DNA from: Mesodorylaimus sp. YZB2_4
Lineage: Eukaryota; Nematoda; Enoplea; Dorylaimida; Dorylaimidae
Direction of reading: 5' to 3'
NCBI GenBank assembly: GCA_030248295.1
Contig: JASANH010000201.1
Coordinates: forward strand, 1-64,000
Length of the DNA: 64,000 nucleotides
Every line of letters starts with the position of its first letter. Position 1 is the first letter of the stretch. A model generated the notes under the pieces. The model saw only the letters and a list, made by a program, of their open reading frames with translations, was not told the origin of the DNA and searched no databases. A program made the position numbers and the translations under genes. Positions 1-10,511 of this stretch are shown in pieces.

Positions 1-106
1 TTTTGAAAAATCTGTGTTAAAAGGCAGATTCTGAAAGTTTAAGCTTTTAGAAAAACCAAGTTTCACTGCTGTACGATGTCCGGTTGTTGATCTAGGTTGA
101 TCTTCA

Positions 107-152
107 TCCTCCTCCTCCTCCTCCTAATCCTCCCCCCCCCCCCCCCCCCCCC
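107..152. repeat. CCT microsatellite followed by a 21-base C run
   Basis: A CCT triplet repeat (about 107-125) is followed by an uninterrupted C run at 132-152. The tract lies outside any recognised gene. Long C runs recur at 12661-12680 and, as G, near 28541-28555, so they appear to be a property of this genome or of its assembly. Confidence 0.9.
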
Positions 153-189
153 TGAACAAGAAATTGCGTATTCTGGAACTCGACAACGG

Positions 190-303
190 CCGGATGGATT
201 TTGATAAAAATTGGCACGATTGTAGATTCGGCCGATTCTGGAAAGTGTGCGAAAAAAAAAATTTTCGTTCACCCGTTCTCGAGTTATTTGCCGGCGAAAA
301 TCG
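190..303 (+). repeat. Dispersed repeat, copy A (diverged)
   Basis: This stretch aligns by eye with 8512-8612 over about 100 bases. Both contain GGAYGGATTTYGATAAAAATTG, then a GATTGTAGAT-like block, then a TGCGRAAA block, and end in TTCTYGAGTTAT. The spacing of the matching blocks is nearly the same, so the two share ancestry. No coding potential or terminal structure was seen. Confidence 0.5.
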
Positions 304-337
304 TCCTTTAGCATTAGGCGTCTGGTTGGCTGGTCTA

Positions 338-359
338 AGCAGGCACTACCGTGCCTGCT
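338..359. repeat. Short perfect hairpin
   Basis: Nine-base perfect arms AGCAGGCAC and GTGCCTGCT are separated by TACC. No T run follows, and there is no gene beside it that would suggest a terminator or RNA gene. It is recorded only as structure. Confidence 0.5.
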
Positions 360-550
360 GATCTAAAGTTTAAAATTTCGGCATATCGGGAATGCGAGGG
401 GGTAGGAAGAAAAGTTTTAGCGTATGAGAAGAGGACACTCCATTTATTCCTGGTCGAGGAGCAGGCTATCCTTACGATAGCGAGAAACCCTGTAGATGGG
501 CAAATTTAGCGCAATGGCTGGCTGAGTAGACCCTAACACGGTTTACTTAC

Positions 551-1014
551 TTCTTTAGCCAAGCAACAGCTCATAAATGAGGTATTCAAGACAACGCACG
601 ACAAATTTTCCAATCTTTTGTCGATCTTTCGTTTTATGGCTGCGCTAGCGACCAATTCACGACAACACAATGCCTCTTTCGGATTTCGTAGAATACTGAC
701 GCAACAATTATCACAAAGGCACCTAAAAGTTGATTGCAGCCTATCTCCGCCTAATGATTCGCCCAAAAGCTTATTGTATCTGCAACAAACATTCATTTTT
801 TCTTGAAATTGGCTGAAAAACACACAGACTACCTTCATCGATATATTCTTTATTCGTTTCGTTCTTGCTGCTGCACTAAAGTCAGCGTTGGTTCGAAACA
901 GTAGCCTCTTGACGGAGGCATCGACTGCTCGATCTCCAAGTCATCTGAGCTTGTTCCTACATCAGAATCAGAATTTCGGAAAGTCGCTTCTAAATTAGAC
1001 CCTCCTGTCGCCAT
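551..1014 (-). CDS. Small P2X7-ballast-like zinc-binding protein, two blocks in different frames
   Basis: Two blocks on the minus strand fit one small protein. The first (1014-850, ATG to TAA, 54 residues) is acidic and serine-rich and holds the motif RGYCFEPTL, like the YxFEP motif that precedes the cysteine block in P2X7-ballast-like proteins. The second (812-551) has CLCDNC, then ALCCREL, then a conserved Cys and FMSCCL. This is the Cys pattern of the cytoplasmic zinc-binding ballast domain of P2X7 receptors, which also occurs alone in many invertebrate, often repeat-borne, proteins. The second block has a good acceptor (TTTTTCAG) and a perfect donor (GTAAGT after residues LAKE). The blocks do not join in frame, so either an exon is missing from my model or the gene has a frameshift. 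No ion-channel transmembrane region is nearby, so this is not a P2X receptor. Confidence 0.5.
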
Positions 1015-2293
1015 TTTATTGTTCATTCAGTATTGGCAGATGCTGAAAATGATTCCCGCAGCTCACAACCCTAAAAATGGCCAAAAACGGCCACTAAAAT
1101 TTTTGAAGCCGCCACATAAACTGCCATCATAAGAAACGATCAAGTTCGCAACTCAGCGAGTTTCCAGAACAAGCAGCATTATCCGAATAACAACATCTCT
1201 ACTCCAACAAATCGTGTCATGACCAGAACAGATCTATCTGCCTTCCAAAACGTCTAAAGCCGCGTACATCATTAAATTCAAGCTCGTTATCACCATCCAG
1301 ACCGTCATCAGCACCAGAAATAGAGTAAATTTCTGACGTGAACAATTTGAGCATTTCCTTTGGTGCGGTAAAACTAGCAGGCGTTAAACCAATAAACTTC
1401 AAACCGTAACGAACTTGAAAGACCGAATCAACAGTATCACTTATAAGCCTATTCCTCAGATTAGTTTTGGCCAGAATCAACGTGAAAAGCGCAAAATTTC
1501 GAACAAAAACCTTGAACTAGCCACATCCGCCATGGAAAGGTGAAAATGGCCACAAAACCCGCCACAACAGTCGCCCGGCCACAGAACCCGCAGCAGGACA
1601 CAATTCCGGCCAAAAGTGGCCGGAAAAGGCCACGTCTGGCAACGCTGTGTTCATTACGACAACGAGATCCTGCAGCCAGGTATCTTCTTTTGCAGACTCA
1701 CGCAGTTTTTCCTTCCCTCTTCTAGCAGACATTGTGAAAAATTAAAAAATTTCTGGTGTGCGCACTAGTCTCGACGCGCTCGCAACGTTCTCTTGGTCAA
1801 ACACATGGTAGCGCGGGAGTTTAAAAAAAATGCGTTTTTCGATTTTTCTTGGGATCCAGCGCGTAAAATTCGAAAATATTATGCAAGACGCAGTGATTTT
1901 TGATGCTTTTGAAGAAATCTAAATTTTTTTCCTGGACTTCGAATGTGCGGTGTAGAGTGTACTTCGTCTTCAAGAACAAATCCGGCTGCTACACGATCTA
2001 AGTGATTTGTGCCTCTGATGAGTTCGGGTCGAACTTTTTTCCTTGTGCCCCAGCGTCTGCAGCAAGGTTGACTGCAGCTGATGAATTGCCTATTCAAGTT
2101 TAGCGCGCGAGCTGACTGGCGTCTGCTTGTGCGCGCCTAACCCATGGCTATACTTAAGAAATACGCCGGCTCTCCTAACCACGCTCGAACCGGTTCTCTA
2201 ACACGTAAAGAACTGGCCCATGGGCGAGCATGCAAGGAATAATACATAGGGTTCAAATTTGAAATTTTAACGCTATCGCGGAAATAATAGTTC
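1015..2293. other. No recognised gene; two unassigned minus-strand ORFs
   Basis: Open frames occur at 1217-1480 and 1517-1732 on the minus strand. The first has normal-looking composition but no recognised motif. The second covers a low-complexity stretch rich in GGCCA/TGGCC words and is probably not coding. No RNA gene or clear repeat boundary was seen. Confidence 0.3.
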
Positions 2294-3033
2294 CATTGAA
2301 TTCCTCGCATCAGACTTGACCTTCTGACAAACTACAATGTTGTATATTTTTCCAATCGAAAAATTTAAATTTGGCGGCACGCAGGTTCTTGTCTGGGCGC
2401 TTGCTGTTACAAGCTCGAAATTTACTGCAGCATGCGCATCCGGTTACGTAGTTCTTCCAGCACTCTGTACCCATGTGCACAGAGCAGTACAAAGCCAATA
2501 TTAAAAAGAATTACTGTTGATAATTTCCCCGTGCGCGGTTGTTTTTTTTAGTTCCAGTTTGTAACAGTAATGCCCTTTAAACTGAAGAAAGCTTCGGAGC
2601 GACGTCAGTACAAAACTAATTGCCGCGGCACGCAGCATTTCTAGCTTAAAACTTCTGAAGTAAAGCGCTCTGCACTCGTTTTCATCTGGCGCGCATGATG
2701 CCCGCGAGATGTAAGAAGCGCACGCAGTTGCTTTAGCGCTCTGGCAAACGCTACAGAGAAATATCAGTAACGGTTTTACTAATAAAATAAACACGATAGT
2801 CAGTAACGTTAACACAAACAATCTTCTCTTTCTTTAGCCAGCATATTCTGGTGGTCTGTTGAGTAAGACATCAGTTATTGATTCGATTCGGCAAGATTTT
2901 TCAGTTTGCGCCGATGTGAAGGTCTCCTAGCCTGCGCATCAAGGTCAGAGCGCTAAATTCAAATTTTTCGATTGAAAAAATATAAATCATAATAGTTTGT
3001 TAGAAGGTCAAGTCTGATGCCAGGAGTTCAATG
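2294..3033. mobile_element. Foldback/MITE-like element with 83-bp terminal inverted repeats
   Basis: The left arm (2294-2376) begins CATTGAATTCCTCGCATCAG. Its reverse complement returns at 2951-3033, differing at about a dozen scattered positions. The arms enclose about 575 bases with no transposase. A 106-codon minus-strand ORF (2501-2821) starts with a hydrophobic stretch but matches nothing I know. Sequence similarity stops sharply at the outer ends, as expected of a non-autonomous DNA transposon. I could not identify a target-site duplication. Confidence 0.65.
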
Positions 3034-3054
3034 AAATTATTATTCACGCGACAC

Positions 3055-3263
3055 AAAATTCATGGAAAATACAACGCAAGTGGGCACAAAATTCATGGAA
3101 TATACAACGCAAGTGGGCACAAAATTCAAGGAAAAAAAAGAAAAAGGGGGGGGGGCAAAAAAATCAGGAAAAAAAAAAAGGGGGGGGGCAAAAAATATAG
3201 GGAAAAAAAAAAAAAAACAGGGGGGGGCAAAAAATTCATGGAATATACAACGCTGGTGGGCAC
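3055..3263 (+). repeat. 33-bp minisatellite with purine-homopolymer middle units
   Basis: Six tandem units begin with AAAATTCATGG and end with GTGGGCAC. Units 1 and 2 are nearly identical at 33 bases. In units 3, 4 and 5 the internal ATACAACGCAAGT is replaced by A runs followed by runs of about 8-11 G. Unit 6 returns to the original sequence. ORFs here are by-products of low complexity. The array directly abuts the foldback element at 2294-3033. Confidence 0.8.
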
Positions 3264-3384
3264 AAAAATCTGATACGGACATGCAAAAGTCCGATGAGGC
3301 AATGTCGAAACAATGTACAACACGAGTGGGCAAATAATGAAATCAAAACGCGTGTATGCAAGTCATTCCTCATCACAGTTCTTA

Positions 3385-5375
3385 CTATAAGCCCACGCAC
3401 TGCTCAATTGGTCGATTGTTGACAGGCCGATGCTGCACCAACCAATGATTGTGGTAGGCAACGAAGAAATGCTGGGAGCACAGGCACTCTTCGCAGTGCA
3501 CGCATCGAATAAAAGCGGGCTGAGGTCTGCACGACAGGCGACTGCAATGGTCCAACGTTGGCGGGAACAGAATTTCATTGGCCGACTCGAATTGCGGCGG
3601 CCGCTCGAAACGCAGACCTGAAGAAGAATACAGAGTACTACCAGCTGTGACACGTATAAAAAACCTCCTTACCAGATGCATAAAATGCGTATTGACCCAT
3701 CGGTGCGATGTATGTACCAGGGACTGGATCTTGATTATGTTGTCACGTTGGTACAGGTTGATGTTGAGCTGCCGGCATTGCATATGATCGTAGAATCGCC
3801 GAACAACGCCTTTCCATTGCCGATTGTAATAAACATAGAGTGGCTGCGTTGTGGCTGTTGCGCCGGGTGGTATGACCATGCGCTTGACTTAGAAACCAAG
3901 ATTGTAAACCGGTTCGTCATCCGGCTCCACGGTGCGCTACGTTTGACCACCCTACGAATCGAGCAGCAGCAGACAGTCGCCTGTTAGCGCCGGCGCCAAG
4001 CAGTATTCCAAGTACCGATCGAATAGACTGCTTGTTAGTTTTCCCGACGCGCTGCACGTAACCTGGAACCAGGATAACGCAAAAAATTACACGAACATCA
4101 TCAAAGAAGGATATAAAACATACTTCGACATTGGGGGCCCGAAAATATGTCTTCTCGATCTTCGGGCCCATCTTCCCAGTCGTTTCCTGGAGGCACAGAT
4201 ATAACGGTGACAACAACTTGCTCGACGACGTCAAAGCAGGCTGCACCGTGTTCGAGTGGGTCGTCTTGTTCATGGATCTGATCGACAATGCTGTGTCTTT
4301 TTCCCCTGTTAAAACGGAATGCAGATATTTTAAAAGTACAGCAGATTATAGGGACCGAATGCTCACCTTTCCGCGTCAGCGTTCGACCACTGAAGTACTC
4401 GTACTGATAACCAGATTAATCAGTGTTTATGACCATATCCGGGTCATAGTTGGCAAGCTCGCCCAGGGCCTCGAGGCAGAACTCCCACGCGGCTTCCTCT
4501 ATTTCCACCGCCTTCCGCACCTTCGCGTCAGACCAAACCTTGGTCACCTAAAACAAGAACAACCTATACATACGCATCTTTGCTTCACAGCTACAATTAC
4601 GTACCTTTCGGCTGCAAATATCCTTACGCCGTTTTCAGTTCCGGGCCCAATACTTGCTTAATGGAGTCTTGCTTGACTCGTGATCCAAGCCCTCTCCGGC
4701 CGAGGCTTCTCTCGCCCACTGCACCACGTCACGATCACGCACAGGCAATATCAGCGCGCGTGCCTCATAAAATCGTTGCTGCACCTTGTTGTTGACAGCT
4801 TGCCACTTCATTTTTCGCGTGCCACCAGCCGCAACCTGCTTTCGGAACCGTCGCAGCTGTTCCCGATTCAAGCCTCGAAAGTTGCGCTGTATACTTGGAA
4901 ACTTGTAGTTCGGATGGGCGTCGCAAAATGCTATTAGCTGGTTCTTTCTCTCCCAGCTCCATTCGCTGTCCTTAGCCTTCTTTTTTTCCGGCTTGTAGTC
5001 GCTGTCGCTCCCTCCAGACTCGTTCTCGCTGTCTTCTTCTGATTCGGGCAGATTTTCCTCCACGGGCTGTACTTCGACCTTTTCTTCCACGATATCCAAG
5101 CAACAATCGTCATCTTCATATTCCTCGACGACGATGCGGCATTTTGGAAACCCATAGTTACGGGTGATATCGGCCAGCATTTCGCCTAGAGTTGTGCCCG
5201 CGTCCACCTCGATTAGGTTGAGCTCACCGTTTCCGCCAACGTTAACGCATATTTTGATTTTTCCGATCTGAAAAAAAGCAGAACATGTATTTATCCTTCG
5301 AAAATTTTTAGTTCTTCCATAAGTTCCATCAAAACCCCATGAAATATTCATTTTCACAGCAGACCCATCTGACAC
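3385..5375 (-). pseudogene. Dead pogo/CENP-B-type (Tc1/mariner superfamily) DDE transposase
   Basis: A whole transposase can be traced in pieces. Residues encoded at about 5267-4635 have an acidic stretch and then a helix-turn-helix/CENP-B-like DNA-binding region (WSWERKNQLIAF, LRRFRKQVAAGGTRK). A further exon starts after an acceptor at about 4553. It reaches a first-aspartate motif INTD followed by TAA and SGYQYEYFSGRTL, where related proteins read NxDQSG. Next comes LLSPLYLCLQETTGKMGP, then the second-aspartate motif LLLLDS, followed by a stop. The block IPPGATATTQPLYVYYNRQW has Tyr where QPLDV is expected. Near the end is CVHCEECLCSQHFFVAYH, a zinc-knuckle-like motif. Several stops, frame changes and the lost catalytic Asp make it inactive. 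Confidence 0.75.
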
Positions 5376-7838
5376 AAGTCTCCAAACTGAATTTTAGGTA
5401 TTAGTTCATTTTTGTGACATCAGTCCAAGGAGAAATGTGTCATTCCCTACCTATAACTTTGCCCCTAAACAATGCTACGCTGGAAATTGGCGAAATTGGC
5501 AGAACAACTTTAATTTCCGCCCCTCACTTTTTCAGATATTCGATATACAGTAGTTTCATAAATTTAATCAAAAACTCGTTTCTTCATAAAAATTTAGAAA
5601 TTCGTCAAAATGCCACAGTTTTGGAAGGCGATCCTGAATTTGCTATCAAATGTTTTAACAACTGTGACTAAGTCTCGGTGACACATTTTTGGCAGCAAAT
5701 CTCAACTTTTTTATCACTTTTTTCATTACTTGATTTTAAGTTATCTTGGACGTCATTCTTGGGAAAAACTTTTGCATCTCCTCGAAATTGGGCACTTATT
5801 CACAAACAAATCGACAGAACGAACACTTACCAAAAAAATAAAGACTTTCTACGAACGATATCGATCGATAATGGTTTATCCTCGAAATCTGAATAAGAAA
5901 CAAGAATTTGCACATTTCCCTCGTAAAAATTTTAGCTGCCCTCGTAAACATGACAGTGCATAAGAAAATCTTAAACCCTCAGGGGCCATCCTTAAAGGTC
6001 GACCGCTTAAAATCGAGAATGGATTATCGAGAATGAACGACCAAGGAGAAGAGAAGACAAAAAGTTTTGAAGGTTTGATCGCGCGGATAAAAAGGTGTTT
6101 TCTGGTGAAGAGAAAAGGTGTTTTTTTTTGTCATCAAAAATTTAAAATTTTGCTGCGGTCGACCATTGGCCGCTACCCCTCCCCCTCCGCCGATCGCAGC
6201 TGACCACTTTTTGCCAACCCCCTCCGCCTGAAGTTGCATATCTCAGTTCTCAGGCAATCTGGCAGACCACAGAACCTATTGACTCACTGACTCACGACAA
6301 AGAGCTAAGACTCTGACCACTGTTTTCAGAATATGCCCTAACAGGGACTGAACGAGAGAAAAAAGTTTTCCTGCATGTAAACTGAAATATTATCTGCCAC
6401 TTTACCACCTGTGGGTTCAACATTTCGAGCATGTGTTACGTAGGCCCCTTGCCGTATGCTGCTTCGGCTAACCTGCTGGATAATCTGAGGATATGTTGGG
6501 AACATCTGCAGCTGGCGAACACCAGTGCTCACCGAATTCCTCTGCAGACCCAAGCTCGATCTATTGGATGAGTCGCCAAATTTATCTTCACTTTTGAAAT
6601 AGAGCGACTAATATTTATAAATTCCATCCATCCATAAATTCCATCCCTTGGGTCAAAAAACCAGCCACACGAAAAATATCACAGTGTCTTAATTTCGTTG
6701 TGCTATATTGCTGCTAGAAGGTCTTACGAAGCCGCAAATTCGTCGAAATTCTAGCCCGAGTAGGAGAGTGCGCAATTGAAAGAGAGACCTTTTCTGCGAG
6801 TATAATAACATTTTTCACAGAACAGTCCCTGAAATATCCACTATACAAGAGCTGCAGATGTGAGCATTTTCTAGCAGCTAACATCTGGCATGGCCGGTGA
6901 CATAAATGAGGCCAGGTTGTTATGGTCTACTTGTCAACCCTAATACCGCGAGTACATGTGACCAGCCAGAGCCAGGCAGGATCTTTCTTGATCACCTTTA
7001 GTCGGCCTGGACTGGCCCGCTCCGAAGGCGCATCAAACCACATGCACTTCCTTCCCCAGTTTCATCTCATGAATTTTTTGCTAATTTAAAGTACACGAAC
7101 CCAACGGGTTTGTGGGAAGCTGATAACTAGCCTAAATAAGGGAGAACTCAGCCATAGCTGTTTTCTATAGCCATAGCCCCACCAACTAACCAGTATCGAC
7201 CAAAATAATGTGGACTTGGTCCCGAAAAAATGACGAGCCCGTAGCCGAATCGATTTATTTCAACTTCTAGACAGAAGCGGAGAAATAAAAGTTAATTTTT
7301 TAAAAACAGGTTAGAGAATGGGGATACGCACTTGCTAAATTTAAAACTGATTCGACCAACTGAGTCGCAGTGAATTCGACGACCGCCGTTTTAGCCATGG
7401 CTACTTCGTAGACTCACCCTTTAACTTTCGCGCTCGTATATCGAAAACCCGGATGAGAGGCCAATTTCGAAGCCGTGTCAGCATCGACGATCCTCACCTC
7501 CTTGTGTTTCGTGCGATCGATACAAGTCACACTGTTTATCGATATATTGGGTTAATACGCTGTTTCTGCTTCCGTGGGGATTCCCATGTAAGCAAGCAAT
7601 GTTTCATTGTTCAAGACCATTATTCCCAGTCCTGCCGGCGCTGACCCACCATAATAGGATTACGAGATAAGTAGAGACCCCAGCCATCTTAATAGGAACG
7701 AACAGCACATGCGACTACATAAATGGAGTCAAACTGAATTCGGCATTGTGCATGACCCTCCAACGAGAGCGCCTACATGCTGTTATGGAAATCAGGGTCG
7801 CCATTTTAGAAGTCGCTGACATGAGAACGCAGGCGTCT
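5376..7838. other. No intact gene seen
   Basis: This is AT-rich, stop-dense DNA with short ORFs that show no motifs. The only conserved piece noticed is the fragment at 6338-6553, listed separately. No tandem array, tRNA or terminal repeat was recognised. Confidence 0.4.
6338..6553 (-). pseudogene. Fragment of a repetitive transposon-associated protein
   Basis: The frame contains STGVRQLQMFPTYPQIIQQV and later VTHARNVEPTGGKVADNI. This resembles a block, TGxRQxQMxxTxPxII, that I remember from high-copy uncharacterised invertebrate proteins; I cannot name the family securely. Only about 70 codons are open and no flanking exons were found. It could be an exon of an intron-rich gene or a relic. 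Confidence 0.3.
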
Positions 7839-8448
7839 TTAATAGACCTTGGTCTTGATAGCTGTTGGCATTCCAGTCTGTAATTCGCCAAAGAAACTTG
7901 TAAAAAACTGTGTCACAATGTCACCCTCTCCATTGTCTTCTGCTTGACGTTCAGATCTCCGTAGATCACTTGGCGCGATGACTGAACCCATTGTGATGAC
8001 AATAGGGTCTCCTTGATCCGTCATTGTTGCTTCTGAGCTGTCGCAAACTGTGACCTTCCCTCGACCATTATTCCAGGTGAATGCCAAGTTCATAGTCGTC
8101 ACTTAGGAATTGATTGTCCCAAAGTTTTCCATCGATTGACTTCCAGAACACGTGTTCACACTCGGCGGTTTTGTTTATCTTCCATACTAGGGCGCTCTGA
8201 CCATGTAATGTGCAGGCCTCCTTCTCGTAGTCCCAGTGCGCGACGTTCGCCAAGTTCGATTCCATATGGCCATGGTATGATTGGTAGACTTTGTCTTTGA
8301 TCAGAAAACAATAAGTAGTCTCTCTGGCATACCACTTACAGCAGTCCCAAGCATTGCCGCTTGTGTATGGTGGCTCCACACGGTTTTCGGTGAATGCAGA
8401 AGTCTCACTCCCCAATAGTGGGCCTTCCCGACAGCGACGATCAGTCAC
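7839..8448 (-). pseudogene. Possible envelope-like glycoprotein fragment of an invertebrate retroelement (uncertain)
   Basis: Two minus-strand ORFs (8448-8068 and 8102-7839) overlap in different frames. The first is cysteine-rich and includes NAWDCCKWYAR and LHGQSALVWKI. The second includes KVTVCDSSEATMTDQGDPI. The order of motifs (a C-rich block, an ALVW block, then a C...S-x-QG block) recalls envelope-like proteins carried by some invertebrate LTR retroelements, but I see no LTRs, protease, reverse transcriptase or transmembrane anchor here. The reading frame is broken between the two parts. A degraded secreted host protein is an equal alternative. Confidence 0.25.
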
Positions 8449-8511
8449 TGTTTACTGTTTTACTGATACTCACTGTTTCAGCTGTTTTTATCCGTCGCTC
8501 GTCAGGTACTG

Positions 8512-8612
8512 GACGGATTTCGATAAAAATTGACATGGTTGCAGATCTGACTGATCTTGCAAAGCTTGCGGAAAATCAACTTTTTCGGTTCAATCATTCT
8601 TGAGTTATCGAC
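8512..8612 (+). repeat. Dispersed repeat, copy B (diverged)
   Basis: This matches 190-303: GGACGGATTTCGATAAAAATTG, a GGTTGCAGAT block, a TGCGGAAAA block and a closing TTCTTGAGTTAT. See copy A for the comparison. Confidence 0.5.
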
Positions 8613-9388
8613 TATCGACAGTTGCTGGCGCTGGTGTTCCTGTTTTACTTTTCGGCGGGGTGTTTAGAAACATCAACTGAACGGGTTGAGGCGCGGCGCC
8701 ATTGAGTGGCTAGGCTCAGCGGGCTCTAACGAAGATGAGTTTGGTGCACAGCAATAAATTTGCCGATAATAAATTGAGAATATATGAACGAATATAAATG
8801 ATGTGGAAAGAGTTTCCGTGGGCAGCACATGTTTTATTTGATGCGGAGGTAATATTGTTGAGAAAAATTAAAGCTAATAATAACTTGACAAGCGTTGCGG
8901 ACCCTGAATTCAGTTTCTGAGGGAACAGAAGTTTAGATCACGCCGAGCATGACCCAGTTCTTTTTAGGCTGGCTCCAGTCTCCGACAGGTTGCCCCTTTT
9001 TACATAGATTAGAGCATATTTTGTTTGTGGCAGAGAGTGGCTTTTCAACAGCATTTTTGTTTAACGACCACGAGGCTTCGAGTTCGAGTTTAGAATGGTT
9101 CAGAATTTTTGGTTTTTGTTTCTCTTCCTTCCACGAGACAGAGGGACGTTATTGCGAACAAGGAATATGAGGGTGGCCCTTGACTTTTTGCCGTCAGAGA
9201 TGGTTTCGGGCGTGACAGATGCATAAAGGAAGTACTTTATTTGTTGTTCTCCCTGCCGCCTGTATATCAGTACATATTCGAATAATCTGTGCATTTCGTA
9301 AGTAAGAGTTTCTGACTAGTATGAAATGATCGATCGGTGAGGCGTCTTGGGCCAAACTAGTTTGTAGCAAAAAAAACGGAAAACATTC
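8613..9388. other. No gene or repeat recognised
   Basis: Short ORFs at 8949-9170 (+) and 9100-9294 (-) lack recognisable motifs and overlap each other. Nothing else was seen. Confidence 0.35.
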
Positions 9389-10511
9389 TTATTATTTCCA
9401 AAAAAGTCTGTTGACAGACTCGAAACTTTTAGACCAGCCAATGCACACAGTGGAAACAGGGCTTAGGATGGCTGGTCTACTCGGCCACTGCTAAGCGTAG
9501 CCACGGTCCCGGAAAAAGTCTGAGCAGAAGCTGCTTTATCTGCATGAATATCAACACGACGACTGATCCTGGCAACGAGCAGAGGGTTCTGTAATCCTGT
9601 GCTCGTGGTCTGCTAGTGGGCTAGGAGTGTCTAACTCTCGGGCTACGCGCGCACATGCTTATAGTCAATAATGTTAAAGCCGCGGCTAGGTAAATCATTT
9701 TGTGTTATGTATCCCTTTATCCTCGAGCGGTTCATCACTATGCTATGCTATATTTACTATGCCGAAAATCTTATCAGCCCACTGAAATGGCACAGCACAA
9801 ATACGAGAAAAACAGGATAAAAAGGTCTAAAAATGAAGCTTAGAAACACGCCTATTATGCCGAAAGCGATATCACTCTGTATCACAGAATTCCATAAAGT
9901 AATAGTCGAAAACTCGAAACTCTGAGAAAATGACAACGAGCGAGGTTTAGTAATTTCAAAGTGATAAGGCTTTGTTTAAACGAGCACTTCCACGTCGACC
10001 ACACATGTCCGAGTGCACAAAACGCTGAGTTTGATAAATCGCGTGAGCATGGTAATATCGATATAGTTGAAACAGTTTATGATGATTACTGATATACTGA
10101 TATGATGAACCATGAGCATGAACATAAAGTTAGGAGGAGGGAAAGATTGCTGAGAGTGTCTCTCAAGGTTTAGGCATTTAAGGATAAGCCATCAGTTTAC
10201 TCGCAGCGCTACTGCTTCAGCATAGTCAGGTTGCTCGAATGAAACAGCACAGCTGACTTTTGGGAGCCTGTCTGAACATCAGCAGTACACAGAATACAGG
10301 CTTTGTGGCTTCGATGCTGACCTCTAAACGCATGCATACAGTATATATGCGAGTGATTCTACGTACACTGTGTGCAGTGCGCAGCATGTCGGGCAACCTG
10401 TCCTTTCTTGTGGCCGAGTACACCAACCATCCTGAGCCCTGGTTCCACTGTGTGCATTGGCTGGGCTAAAAGTTTCGAGTCTGTCATAACAGACTTTTTT
10501 GGAAATAATAA
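9389..10511. mobile_element. 1.1-kb foldback/MITE-like element with about 100-bp inverted repeats
   Basis: The left arm (9389-9488) starts TTATTATTTCCAAAAAAGTC and runs to TACTCGGCCAC. The reverse complement of 10410-10511 reproduces it with only a few mismatches. Similarity ends at the same outer point in both arms. The roughly 920-bp interior has no transposase or other recognised coding sequence. The arms are unrelated to those of the element at 2294-3033, so this is a second family. It looks like a non-autonomous DNA transposon. The A/T-rich flanks prevent a safe target-site call. Confidence 0.7.

Noticed and set aside
3040..3337. Overlapping Lys- and Phe-rich ORFs
   Set aside because: They are translations of the 33-bp minisatellite and its purine runs.
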